Shown here: positions 23,969 through 31,331 of the stretch, one piece after another
How the letters are laid out: each line of letters opens with the position of its first letter
How positions within the stretch are numbered: position 1 is the stretch's first letter
Assembly (NCBI GenBank): GCA_001799715.1
Contig: MGTZ01000055.1
Span: forward strand, 43,393-82,543
Length of the DNA stretch: 39,151 nucleotides
Direction of reading: 5' to 3'
Source: Elusimicrobia bacterium GWB2_63_16
GTDB lineage: Bacteria > Elusimicrobiota > Elusimicrobia > Elusimicrobiales > UBA9959
The notes under the pieces: model-generated
The model's input: the letters and a program-made list of their open reading frames with translations, nothing else
What the model was told of the DNA's origin: nothing
Databases searched by the model: none
Translations under genes and position numbers: made by a program

Positions 23969-24520
23969 CTACTTGATCTGCGGATACAGCTTCTTTATGC
24001 ACTCCGGGCAGATGCCGTGAGAGAACTTGAATTCGGAATTCTTGGAAATATACTGCTCGATGCTTTCATACGCCTGGTCGTCGCGGCGCACACGCCGGCA
24101 GCTGGAGCATACCGGGACCAGCCTGCTTAAGTCCTTCATCTGCATGTCCAGCTTCAGTATCCTCTCCGCTACGCGCAGCCTGACCTTCAGAAGGTCCCTG
24201 TGCGCCGGCTTTTCCATGTAGTCGTCCGCCCCGGCGTCCATGGCCTCCATAAAGTTAATGCTGCCTACCCTCTTGCCGGTCAGCACGATGAAATAAACGT
24301 AAGGCCGCAGCCTGTCGGCGCGCAGGGCCCGCACCAGGTCGATGCCGGTAAAGCCCGGCATCTCCCAGTCGCTTATGACCACCCGTATATCCATGTCGGC
24401 TATAAGGGAGAGCGCCTGGGCGCCGTCCGAAACCGTTACCGGCGTGTAGCCGCACTGCTTCACCATGGCGCCGGTCAGGAAAAGACCGTCCTTATCATCG
24501 TCCACAATAAGAATCATCAT
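23969..24520 (-). CDS. Response regulator with a C-terminal Cys4 tail
   Basis: 183 residues. The REC domain (1-120) has D7-D9, phospho-acceptor D51 in VISDWEMPG, T81 and K104 in YMEKP. A short coiled linker leads to a 45-residue module with CSSC at 138-141 and HGICPEC at 168-174, likely a zinc ribbon. This CxxC...SHGICPEC..KLYP tail is common at the end of sensor and receiver proteins in environmental bacteria, but its partner is not known to me. GGGGGA precedes tandem ATG codons. It is the first gene of an operon with the CPBP protease. Confidence 0.88.
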   Translation of the reverse strand: MMILIVDDDKDGLFLTGAMVKQCGYTPVTVSDGAQALSLIADMDIRVVISDWEMPGFTGIDLVRALRADRLRPYVYFIVLTGKRVGSINFMEAMDAGADDYMEKPAHRDLLKVRLRVAERILKLDMQMKDLSRLVPVCSSCRRVRRDDQAYESIEQYISKNSEFKFSHGICPECIKKLYPQIK

Positions 24521-24562
24521 AACTGTCCCCCAGATCCCCGCTGACCGGCCCTCTCCGGATTA

Positions 24563-24591
24563 TTGTATAAAAATAAAGCCGCCGGGCTTCC
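24563..24591 (-). terminator. Truncated copy of the conserved hairpin with promoter
   Basis: Only GCCGCCGGGCTTCC remains (24577-24590); the other arm is replaced by tatcagcatccgctg. On the minus strand TTTATTTTTATACAAT follows; TACAAT may be the -10 of the response-regulator operon. Confidence 0.5.
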
Positions 24592-24609
24592 TATCAGCAT
24601 CCGCTGACG

Positions 24610-25125
24610 CTAAGGTTTAAAGCCACGGATTGGCTTGGGGTCCGTGGCGGTGTCGGGCGGGGGCTGCATCAGGGCTTTTATGGCGTCGAAGACGCTTTTG
24701 AACTGGGCGTCATATTTTTTCTCAAGGGCGTCCAGTTTGCGGGCCAATTCTTTGTGAGTGTTGAGCAGCTGGCGCAGCCTGACAAATGCGCGCATGATCT
24801 GGATATTAACCTGCCGGGCCCGCTTGCTTTTCAGCACGCTGGAGAGCATCGCAACACCCTGTTCCATAAATACCCGCGGCAAATACTTCGAGTGGGCCCC
24901 TCTCTCTAAGGTTCCAAATTGGAACCTTAGAGACCTGTACTCTTCTGCTGTAAGCTGGAACATAAAATCTACGGGGAAACTATCGATGTTCCTTGAAACG
25001 GCTTTGTTCAGGTTTTTTGTGCGCACTTCGTATAGCTCGGCCAGGTCCTTATCCAGCATCACCCTGTGTCCGCGAACAAGCAATATTTTCTGCTCGATTA
25101 TTTCTAAAGGGATTAATCCTTTCAT
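24610..25125 (-). CDS. ORF6N (KilA-N-like) domain protein
   Basis: 171 residues. The N-terminal domain shows the ORF6N pattern: [59 protein letters not shown], then a helix-rich C-terminus with a coiled-coil stretch ([16 protein letters not shown]). ORF6N is a presumed DNA-binding domain of phage antirepressors and chromosomal orphans. AAGGGGGG precedes ATG 25125; a longer frame to 25266 crosses the terminator and is rejected. Two decayed copies of this gene lie at about 33540-33636 and 36015-36108, so it belongs to a local multicopy family. Confidence 0.85.
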   Translation of the reverse strand: MKGLIPLEIIEQKILLVRGHRVMLDKDLAELYEVRTKNLNKAVSRNIDSFPVDFMFQLTAEEYRSLRFQFGTLERGAHSKYLPRVFMEQGVAMLSSVLKSKRARQVNIQIMRAFVRLRQLLNTHKELARKLDALEKKYDAQFKSVFDAIKALMQPPPDTATDPKPIRGFKP

Positions 25126-25162
25126 ATGCCCCCCTTGCCGCCAGAATATCCTAGCAGACGAA

Positions 25163-25182
25163 CCCGACAAGGAGCTGTCGGG
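25163..25182 (-). repeat. CCCGACA/TGTCGGG hairpin upstream of ORF6N
   Basis: A 7-bp stem with a 6-nt loop, directly beside the T-tract of the conserved terminator. The same hairpin is at 33617-33635 and, decayed, at 36091-36107, each time next to ORF6N DNA. It probably travels with the gene. Confidence 0.55.
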
Positions 25183-25217
25183 CAAAAATAAAACCGCCGG
25201 GCTTCCCCGGCGGTTTT
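25183..25217 (-). terminator. Conserved hairpin terminator with a long stem
   Basis: AAAACCGCCGGG-CTTC-CCCGGCGGTTTT (12-bp stem), then TATTTTTG on the minus strand. It ends the HEMCH gene. The flanking A and T runs would let it act in both directions. Confidence 0.82.
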
Positions 25218-25231
25218 GCGTGCTAGCCGAC

Positions 25232-26236
25232 TCAGGGCCGGACTTTGTACACGCTTTCCAGTTCACGGGTCTGCTCCTTCATAACGGTGACAAAGGTTCC
25301 CATGATAACCTGCGGCTCGCTGTCTCCGCACATTATGAAATTCGGGTGGTAAAGCCGGTTCCCGGAAGAACGCACATTGTACGGGTCAAAGCCGAGCAGT
25401 TTGCTCCCCGTCACTTCCACCTTATCGGCCCTGCCCAGCGCGCCGGCCACAAGCGCGTCTATGGTAGCGAAGTACTTTTGAAATTCAGCGCTAAGGTCCG
25501 GGCCGCCTGCGAGCGGCTCGGCATCGGCCGTTCCCAACTCACTGGCCGGTGCAGGCAACAGACGCCCATTGGCCTCCGCTATAGTCAGGAACGCCGCCCC
25601 GGAGTCGTAGCAGCTGCGGCGTGCGTCGAACACAGTCCTCTGATCCTTCAGGCTGGCCGCCAGTCCGGATAAAGCCGAGGAGTGCTGCCCCGGGGAAAGC
25701 TTGGCCAGCGCCTTCAGTTCCACATACTTCGCTTGCCCTTCTATCCCCTCCGTCAGTTGCTCGTATCGGACAGCTTCCGGCATGCTCATGAGGCGGCGCG
25801 CGCGCAGGCTCAATAAATCGTCCCATTTCACCGGGTCGAAATCATAGAGCAGGCCGGCAAGCAGCAGGTTCTCCACGTACTTAGCGGTATAATTGGACAG
25901 ATTCCGCGGGTAAAATGCCCCGAATATCAAATCCGGGAATTGGGTCTTGGTTTCCACCTGGAAAGCGTGACACATCTCGTGCACGAGACTCGCGGCCAGG
26001 GTATCGTAGTTTTGCTGAGTAGCGGACAGGCGCCACACCGCCATCCGCCGGCCCTCGAACTCCATGGCGGTATTAGCCAGGAAGCGTCCCTCATTGGGGA
26101 AGTTCCTGTCACCCAAGCAAACCTCAGCCTCAGTGTGCAGGGCGAAAGGATAGCGGTGTAAACCGGGCAGCAGCATCCCGAAGTCCAGCCTGTCCAGCCT
26201 CCGGGAAACCTCCCCGTACGCTTCTTTTAAGTCCAT
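25232..26236 (-). CDS. Putative cytosolic zinc peptidase with HEMCH motif
   Basis: 334 residues, no signal peptide or membrane helix. [17 protein letters not shown] (H86, E87, H90 from the chosen start) is a zincin HExxH helix, and conserved-looking acidic residues follow ([15 protein letters not shown] near 168-182, where E172 could be the third ligand of a gluzincin). No family is identified. ATG 26236 was chosen because it lies exactly 6 nt after TAGAAT; the ATG six bases upstream directly abuts the -10 and could not be transcribed. Single-gene, probably leaderless. Confidence 0.65.
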   Translation of the reverse strand: MDLKEAYGEVSRRLDRLDFGMLLPGLHRYPFALHTEAEVCLGDRNFPNEGRFLANTAMEFEGRRMAVWRLSATQQNYDTLAASLVHEMCHAFQVETKTQFPDLIFGAFYPRNLSNYTAKYVENLLLAGLLYDFDPVKWDDLLSLRARRLMSMPEAVRYEQLTEGIEGQAKYVELKALAKLSPGQHSSALSGLAASLKDQRTVFDARRSCYDSGAAFLTIAEANGRLLPAPASELGTADAEPLAGGPDLSAEFQKYFATIDALVAGALGRADKVEVTGSKLLGFDPYNVRSSGNRLYHPNFIMCGDSEPQVIMGTFVTVMKEQTRELESVYKVRP

Positions 26237-26242
26237 GCCCAT

Positions 26243-26287
26243 ATTCTATCAAACCCCCAAAACAAAACCGCCGGGCTTCCCCTGCGG
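26243..26287 (-). terminator. Terminator-promoter unit with an insert
   Basis: CCGCCGGG-CTTC-CCCTGCGG (26268-26287), TTTTGTTTTGGGGGTT, then TGATAGAAT. TAGAAT is at 26243-26248 and ATG 6 nt on. Eight extra bases lie between the T-tract and the -10. Confidence 0.75.
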
Positions 26288-26334
26288 CTTAGTTAGGAAT
26301 CGGCGTCTCATGTTTTACGGACTCTTTCTCCAAC

Positions 26335-26973
26335 CTAAATATCTGGGACTTCCGACTTTGGTTCAGACATGCACCGAAAGGTTAAATTCATGACAGCCGT
26401 TTCAGGCTTTAACCCGTAACGGGAAGAGCACTTCACCTTTCCGCGGGCATCTGCGCCACCTCTTACTGCCCGCAACTGCGCGCTACCGGCGCAGCCAGCG
26501 GGCCCGGAAGCGCCCGGGCTGTAACTATCCGCGGTCCATTCCTTCTTGGCTGTAACCACAAAATTCTTTCCGCCGCCGGCGCAGGCCTCCTCCCATTTCT
26601 TTTCCGCGGGCAGAACCTTTCCCCTGGAGCGGCAATACGCGTCAGCGCCGGCCCACGTCACATTGAGCACAGCCTCCGAACTATCCAATCCGTTAAGGTA
26701 AAATCCGTCTTCGCCAAGCGCGAGCCAATAACTGGGTGCCCTTACCAGCCGCTTTATCTCGTCCGGCGGCTCCAATTGGCCCAGCGCCCCGCTCCTGACC
26801 GGAGGGCAGGTCACTTTCACACCCTCCCTGGGGAGCAGCGTGTTCAGGTAAGCGACAAAATCCCCGATGGACACCGGGCGCGCGTCCATAGTCGGCTCCG
26901 CCCGGCGCGGCGCCACAGCATCGCCGGCCCTGGCCGTAGCCGCCCACACCAGAAAGATGCAAGAAACGGTCAT
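26335..26973 (-). CDS. Exported FGE-sulfatase-like domain protein
   Basis: 212 residues from ATG 26973 (GGGGGAG 7 nt upstream). The signal peptide ends ATARA. The FGE-sulfatase domain pattern is seen in VLNVTWAGADAYCRSRGKVLPAEKKWEEACAG (here split by family rule: W-x-x-A-x-x-Y-C, G-K-x-L-P, E-x-x-W-E-x-A), then KEWTAD, RAVRGGAD and a closing LTFRCM. Most secreted members are not formylglycine generators but structural or adhesive domains. No catalytic Cys pair can be assigned with confidence. The first 60 residues are unknown. Confidence 0.78.
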   Translation of the reverse strand: MTVSCIFLVWAATARAGDAVAPRRAEPTMDARPVSIGDFVAYLNTLLPREGVKVTCPPVRSGALGQLEPPDEIKRLVRAPSYWLALGEDGFYLNGLDSSEAVLNVTWAGADAYCRSRGKVLPAEKKWEEACAGGGKNFVVTAKKEWTADSYSPGASGPAGCAGSAQLRAVRGGADARGKVKCSSRYGLKPETAVMNLTFRCMSEPKSEVPDI

Positions 26974-27000
26974 TCTCAACTCCCCCTATATCTTCCAGAA

Positions 27001-27038
27001 ATTCTACTAAAAACAAAACCACCGAGTTTCCCCGGCAG
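27001..27038 (-). terminator. Decayed terminator-promoter unit
   Basis: The stem has three mismatches (27019-27038), but TTTTGTTTTTAG-TAGAAT (27001-27006) is kept. The FGE-like gene starts 27 nt on with a good Shine-Dalgarno. The upstream gene is a transposase remnant, so little is left to terminate. Confidence 0.6.
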
Positions 27039-27056
27039 TTCCGCATGGGCATCAAT

Positions 27057-27090
27057 AAATAGTCACATAGCCATCAGCGTCCCCTATCCC
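27057..27090 (-). repeat. GGGGACG-family repeat arm at the RAYT remnant
   Basis: Minus strand: GATAGGGGACGCTGATGG, then CTATGTGACTATTTATTG. It truncates the transposase frame and provides its stop codon. Confidence 0.6.
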
Positions 27091-27217
27091 CTCCGCGCAG
27101 AAATCCCAGATAGCGCCGCCGATCAAAGTCATCCGGAAAGATCTTCCGCCCGTCGTTGCCGCGCCCGACAATGTGATACAGAGCTCCCGGATAAGCTATC
27201 CTCGGCGGATTCGGCAT
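27074..27217 (-). pseudogene. Truncated REP-associated tyrosine transposase (RAYT/Y1)
   Basis: 47 codons from ATG 27217 with GGGAGGGGG before it. The sequence begins MPNPPRIAYPGALYHIVGRG and continues NDGRKIFPDDFDRRRYLGFL, a close match to the start of RAYT/IS200-like proteins (R-I-x-x-P-G-A-L-Y-H-V-x-x-R-G-N, then F-x-D-D-x-D). The catalytic HUH and Tyr regions are missing. After FLR the frame passes into a GGGGACG repeat and stops as GGDRGR. It is a remnant, not a working gene. Confidence 0.82.
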
Positions 27218-27274
27218 ACCCCCTCCCGGCAAAAAGGTAGCAGCCTTTTTCCATTACTCCTCTATCCCCCATCT

Positions 27275-27283
27275 TGATATAAT
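27275..27283 (+). promoter_or_regulatory. Extended -10 promoter of the 27303 lipoprotein
   Basis: TGATATAAT is a perfect extended -10 (TG-N-TATAAT), with TATAAT at 27278-27283. No good -35 is seen. AAGGAGA follows, 9 nt before the ATG. Confidence 0.7.
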
Positions 27284-27302
27284 TTCCCAAGGAGACCAAT
27301 AT

Positions 27303-27812
27303 ATGAAAACTATTATGAAGACAGCCGGATTACTGCTGCCCGTGGTTTTATTTTTTCAAGGCTGCACCCATCATCCCATTCGAGCCTCTGCGGGAGCGGA
27401 AACTGACGCCTGGCAGAACTGCGCGGCTACCGACGCCCGGACATGCCCAAGCAAAGAGCTCACCGGCGAGACAGCAAAGAACCTGCTGAATGCGCTGACC
27501 AATGCCGGGGTGGAAATGTCTCAAAGCCTGGACATACGCACCATCTCCGTACACGACATTTCCTGCGCTCAGGCCGATGGCAAATTTGACTGCTCCCTCG
27601 GGTACCACAAACCCTCGTCCGAACTGTCCGGCAACGTCGCCATCAAGGATGGCAGCGCGGCTAAGCACATCTACCAGGCCTTGGCCGCCGCAGGCGTCAG
27701 GGAAGACTGCGTCAAAGCTTCATGCACGATCACCCTAACCAGCGCCGGCTGCATGGACGCCCCTCCCAAGTGCCAGCTCGCAAAGAACTCTTACGAAGAA
27801 GTAGCCTGGTAA
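27303..27812 (+). CDS. Cys-rich lipoprotein with an internal duplication
   Basis: 169 residues. The signal sequence ends with lipobox LFFQGC (Cys21). Two halves of the mature part look related: AKNLLNALTNAGV.. with IS.....C.......C.L, and AKHIYQALAAAGV.. with CTITLTSAGC......CQL. This implies a duplicated unit of about 45 residues, helix then Cys-linked strands. No family is recognised. A clear extended -10 and AAGGAGA make it one of the best-defined starts here. Convergent with the AraC gene. Confidence 0.75.
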   Translation: MKTIMKTAGLLLPVVLFFQGCTHHPIRASAGAETDAWQNCAATDARTCPSKELTGETAKNLLNALTNAGVEMSQSLDIRTISVHDISCAQADGKFDCSLGYHKPSSELSGNVAIKDGSAAKHIYQALAAAGVREDCVKASCTITLTSAGCMDAPPKCQLAKNSYEEVAW

Positions 27813-27834
27813 GCAGCCCCCCCCAGTACTCCCT

Positions 27835-27865
27835 CAAAAACAGAACCGCCGGGCTGTCCCGGCGG
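27835..27865. terminator. Bidirectional conserved hairpin (convergent junction)
   Basis: CCGCCGGG-CTGT-CCCGGCGG (27846-27865) is flanked by CAAAAACAGAA on one side and TTTTGC on the other, so it can end both the lipoprotein (+) and AraC (-) transcripts. No TAGAAT. Confidence 0.82.
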
Positions 27866-27870
27866 TTTTG

Positions 27871-27906
27871 CATCCACAATAGTCCGATAGTTAAGAACGT
27901 CCCCTA
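27871..27906 (-). repeat. GGGGACG-family repeat arm, variant B
   Basis: Minus strand: GTAGGGGACGTTC, then TTAACTATCGGACTATTGTG. It is nearly identical to 21021-21056, again between a gene 3' end and the hairpin. Confidence 0.7.
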
Positions 27907-27937
27907 CCCCCCCTTGTATCTCCCGAATTTCCGGCCG

Positions 27938-28822
27938 TTATTTCACCGGGATATAAATGAACATGGAGCTGTCCGGGTTGTCCGGACCCAGGAAACGCTC
28001 ATCGTAGAGTTCGAAATCATCGCGCTCATCCAGTTGCAGACCACTGCTGAGCAGCCATACGCCGTATATGTAATTATAGGTCAGCCTCAGCGAGGAGGGT
28101 GCCCCCTTGTGCTCGAACCTGGCATAACGGCCTCCGCGCACAATATGTCGCGTCATCCCCTGCGGGATCTTTCCGGAAGAGCGCACTCTCGCCGCGATCA
28201 TCGCCTCATACGGAGTCTCATCGCTAAAGTCCGCCGCCCCATTGGCGTGCATGTTAAGAGAAAGCCCGCAGAAAGACGGCGGTTGTGTGAGATCCCCTAT
28301 TTCCCCGACCCTTGCGGAGAAGCTCTTCCAAGCCTTAGGCAATTTATTGTTCTTTAGCGTGTTCGTAAATTTTACGCCTACAACTCCAAAGTCGTTCAAC
28401 TCTACTATTTCAGGTTTCATCGTCATGGTCGTTCTCCTATGTGTTAACTGTGCCGCGGTCAGCATCCCGCGCTCGCGTACAGGCTTTCTTCTGCCGGCCC
28501 GTCGGAAAGCGTCCGGGGTTGCCCCGAACTGTTTCTTGAAGGCGCGACTGAAGGATTCCTGAGAACCGAAGAGGCTGTCCAGTGATATGTCGATGAGTCT
28601 GTCCCGGGTGGAAAGCAGGCGCTCTGCCGCGAGCGACAAGCGCCTGCGTCTTTGATAGGAAGCGAAGGTTTCGCCCGCGACAGCCTGGAATACCCTGTGG
28701 AAGTGGAATGGCGACATATACGCCAGCCGCGCCGCCTCCTCCAACGTTAACCCCTCAGGCAAACGCAACTCCGCTTCATCCACCGCTTTGCATATCCTTT
28801 CGACGTATCCCATTATCGGCAT
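27938..28822 (-). CDS. AraC-family regulator with a GyrI-like effector domain
   Basis: 294 residues. Two helix-turn-helix units lie in the first 110 residues (LTLEEAARLAYMSPFHFHRVFQ, and ISLDSLFGSQESFSRAFKKQFGATPDAFR). A linker is followed by a GyrI-like/AraC effector-binding domain (about 140-294) ending YDERFLGPDNPDSSMFIYIPVK, the usual close of that fold. Such proteins sense small hydrophobic or drug-like ligands, as Rob and SAV relatives do. ATG 28822 is preferred over the longer frame to 28942, because TATTAT lies 9 nt upstream. Its targets are not evident; a membrane-protein gene lies just upstream. Confidence 0.88.
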   Translation of the reverse strand: MPIMGYVERICKAVDEAELRLPEGLTLEEAARLAYMSPFHFHRVFQAVAGETFASYQRRRRLSLAAERLLSTRDRLIDISLDSLFGSQESFSRAFKKQFGATPDAFRRAGRRKPVRERGMLTAAQLTHRRTTMTMKPEIVELNDFGVVGVKFTNTLKNNKLPKAWKSFSARVGEIGDLTQPPSFCGLSLNMHANGAADFSDETPYEAMIAARVRSSGKIPQGMTRHIVRGGRYARFEHKGAPSSLRLTYNYIYGVWLLSSGLQLDERDDFELYDERFLGPDNPDSSMFIYIPVK

Positions 28823-28928
28823 ATGACCATGATAATAACTGCCGTACCGAATTGTCTTGATAATTTTTGCGCTATTTCCAGTGCGGATCGCAGCGATCTT
28901 TCGAGGGGAGGTGCGGCGTTTATGACAG

Positions 28929-29537
28929 CTATCGGGATGCACTGCCTCTTGCCCCTCCTTGATCAGGTGGGACGGTTCTTTTTTTTAGCAGCAGCAATGA
29001 TCCGCAGAGAACAGCTGTTAAGCAAATCGAAGTAAGGATACTTTTCAGGACCGTAGCCGCACTGGCGGCAGAAACAAGGCCAGGTGAGATGTCGGGGAAC
29101 CCGGTTATCATGCGAATTATCAGTACATTCTCGGTATAATCGGCAAGTCCGGCCAAGAGGGGCAGCAGCGCCAGATGAAAGACAGGGGAGGCAAGAGGGA
29201 ATCTCCGGGAGAAGAGCCATACCAGCATCAGGGAATAGCAGGCAGCGAACAGTCCCGGATAGATGAAATCAAGCGCAAGCTGGGGAAAAAGATACGCCGC
29301 CCTGCCGGTCTTCCCAAGGGCGCCCAGCAAAGAGAGCGCCTGAGAGTACGAGTAGCCGGAAGGCGACATGTCGAACAGGCGCATCTCCGGCGCTCCGGCC
29401 AAGACCCGAGGCATGGACCAGAACAACATCAGAGAGTAGACCGCCATCGTCAGGAGGAACAGCCACAGCACCGATTTCCCGGTCGCTAGTTTTTTAAGCA
29501 GGACCACATAGCCCTCCGGGCAATCGCATTTTTTCAC
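28929..29537 (-). CDS. Four- to five-helix membrane protein of unknown function
   Basis: 202 residues from GTG 29537 with GGGGAG 6 nt upstream. Membrane helices lie at about 21-43, 86-108, 118-135 and 165-185. Conserved-looking polar groups are ADYTENVLI near 132-140 and a basic tail. Similar small integral membrane proteins are annotated only as hypothetical. It ends 106 nt before the AraC gene start and may be functionally linked to it, but the regulator has its own promoter-like sequence. Confidence 0.65.
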   Translation of the reverse strand: MKKCDCPEGYVVLLKKLATGKSVLWLFLLTMAVYSLMLFWSMPRVLAGAPEMRLFDMSPSGYSYSQALSLLGALGKTGRAAYLFPQLALDFIYPGLFAACYSLMLVWLFSRRFPLASPVFHLALLPLLAGLADYTENVLIIRMITGFPDISPGLVSAASAATVLKSILTSICLTAVLCGSLLLLKKRTVPPDQGGARGSASR

Positions 29538-29609
29538 AAGTAACTCCCCAGCCGCTTACCGCACTCCCCGGCACTGACCGTGCGCAGCAATAGCCGCTCA
29601 GTATTTATC

Positions 29610-30038
29610 TCAACGCTTTTCATAACCCATATGAGACAGCTGTTTTTTCAGTCTGAATCCCACCTGCGCCATGGACATCAGCGCGCCGGGAAGGGCAGCC
29701 GCGTAAGAGGCCGCCGTCCCGGCCGCCAATGGCACATCGTCCGCCAGCGCCAGGGCCGTATCCAAAGGGGTAAATAGAATAAACTTAAGCACCAATATCA
29801 GGCAGATAACGTTCTCGGCCAGCGCGGCCAGCCCCGCGTAGCGCAGCCTGTACCACAGCGCCACCCCTATGCCCCATTCCACCGCATAAAAGGCCACGGT
29901 CCCGGCCAGCCCGCCGCCCACTACCGCTCCCGCACGTAAATTCGGCCAGACAAAAGCCTCCAGCGCCAGCCACACCGGCGCCAGATAATAAAACCAGTCC
30001 AGCAGTTCCGTCTTCCTGATCTCCGTTGCCTCTTTCAT
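29610..30038 (-). CDS. Small membrane protein of unknown function
   Basis: 142 residues with three to four hydrophobic segments (about 14-30, 38-60, 68-92, 105-122) and a basic C-terminus. No family is recognised. ATG 30038 lies 7 nt after TAGAAT, so a leaderless transcript is likely. It could be co-transcribed with the membrane-protein gene at 29537, 72 nt further on; no hairpin separates them. Confidence 0.62.
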   Translation of the reverse strand: MKEATEIRKTELLDWFYYLAPVWLALEAFVWPNLRAGAVVGGGLAGTVAFYAVEWGIGVALWYRLRYAGLAALAENVICLILVLKFILFTPLDTALALADDVPLAAGTAASYAAALPGALMSMAQVGFRLKKQLSHMGYEKR

Positions 30039-30045
30039 CCCTCAA

Positions 30046-30081
30046 ATTCTACAAAACAAAACCGCCAGGCTTCCCCGGCGG
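30046..30081 (-). terminator. Fused terminator-promoter unit
   Basis: CCGCCAGG-CTTC-CCCGGCGG (one mismatch, 30062-30081), TTTTGTTTTG, TAGAAT at 30046-30051. It ends the phosphoesterase gene; the next ATG is 7 nt on. Confidence 0.82.
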
Positions 30082-30104
30082 CTACGCTCTTAAAAGTAAG
30101 CGCG

Positions 30105-31187
30105 CTACTTCTTTGGCCTTATTTCGAGAAGGAGCAGGTTAGGCCGGCAGAAGAGCCTGACCCTTGGGGACACATGCCCCTCCAGACCAAGACCGCGCGA
30201 CACTATCACGTAAGTTTCTTTGACCCGGTGTATCCCTCCCGCCGCTATCTTGCGGGGAACCCCACTCATGGTGAGGACAGGGCCGAACCAGGGCAGGCAG
30301 ACCTGCCCGCCATGCGTGTGCCCGGAAAAAACGGCGTCCACGCCCAGTTCAGCCGCGTTAGGATACGCGTCCGGAACATGGCTTAACAGCAGAGTTAGAT
30401 CCGCCCGGCCCATATCGCTCAGGAGTTTTTTTAGCAAAGGCCGGTCAGCGAAACTATCCAGGCCCAGGCCCGCTATCCCGACAGTCCCGGCTTCGTGACG
30501 GACCTTCCTGTAGCTGTCATCCAACAAAGCAAAACCCGTCCCCTCAAGGAATTCCGGCAGGTTCAACAGGTCATCCACATTCCCGCCCACAAAGAAGGAA
30601 CCGCGCCGGCTCTTGAAGCCGCCCATATATCCTTTTATCTGAGGCTGTATGCTCGCGTGGTTTAGGATATCCCCGGTAAAGAAGATAAAGTCCGGGGAAT
30701 AGCCGTTAACCTCGCTTAGCACGGCCTGATGCATCGGCCCGATCCCGTCGGTCTGCAGGTCAGATATGTGCGCGACTTTCAGCGGGGCTTTAAGCCCTTC
30801 CACGGCTATAACGGCGCGCTCCACTTCCACCCAGCCGGGCTCAATGACCTCCCCGTAATATTTGAAGCCGACCAGCAATAAAGCCGGCGCGAGCAGCAGG
30901 TACCTGACCCGCCTGACCGCAAAATACGCCAGCAGCAAAGGCAGCGCCACCGTAAACAGCGTCCAGGAACATCTCGCCATCAGCGCCACGCCCACTATGC
31001 CGCCCACGTACAGCCCCGCCATGGTCCAAAGCAATATGGCGCCAAGAGCCGCCTGGCGAAGTATGGTCCACCAACCTTTGCCGCTTTGCAACCCGCGGTT
31101 GATGCGGGCAAGCAGGAAAAAACTGACCACGATAGCCAGATCCAGCCCGAGATTTAAAGGCCCGAAAATATTCCAGTAGAAACTCAA
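30105..31187 (-). CDS. Membrane-anchored calcineurin-like phosphoesterase (YkuE-like)
   Basis: 360 residues. Four membrane helices (about 10-110) precede the phosphoesterase domain. Motifs: HISDLQ at 140-145, GD at 172-173, GNVD at 202-205, H270 in LLLSHVPD, and GHTH at 289-292. Compared with the usual DxH and GNH(D/E), Gln145 and Val204 replace His, the latter being the usual catalytic-acid position, so activity may differ. YkuE relatives are dinuclear-metal phosphoesterases; the substrate here is unknown. The start is a TTG at 31187 and uncertain, but no ATG gives the complete first helix. Confidence 0.83.
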   Translation of the reverse strand: MSFYWNIFGPLNLGLDLAIVVSFFLLARINRGLQSGKGWWTILRQAALGAILLWTMAGLYVGGIVGVALMARCSWTLFTVALPLLLAYFAVRRVRYLLLAPALLLVGFKYYGEVIEPGWVEVERAVIAVEGLKAPLKVAHISDLQTDGIGPMHQAVLSEVNGYSPDFIFFTGDILNHASIQPQIKGYMGGFKSRRGSFFVGGNVDDLLNLPEFLEGTGFALLDDSYRKVRHEAGTVGIAGLGLDSFADRPLLKKLLSDMGRADLTLLLSHVPDAYPNAAELGVDAVFSGHTHGGQVCLPWFGPVLTMSGVPRKIAAGGIHRVKETYVIVSRGLGLEGHVSPRVRLFCRPNLLLLEIRPKK

Positions 31188-31198
31188 TGTCTATATCC

Positions 31199-31331
31199 CC
31201 TGTCCCGCCAATTTCCGGCGGCCACATCCCGCAAAAACAAACCTGACTCCCGGCGGCTCCGCTTCAAAGGTCAAAAGTAAAGACCTGACCCCATTGCGGT
31301 TTCACCCGCAGGCTCTGCCGGGACTTCTCCG
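31199..31331. other. Intergenic region with decayed repeats
   Basis: It contains a broken copy of the hairpin (31241-31257, right arm only) and aaagtaaagacctgacccc (31274-31292), a fragment that looks repeat-derived. Nothing else is recognised. Confidence 0.45.

Noticed and set aside
25126..25266. N-terminal extension of the ORF6N protein
   Set aside because: It is translated across the terminator hairpin; ATG 25125 has AAGGGGGG before it.
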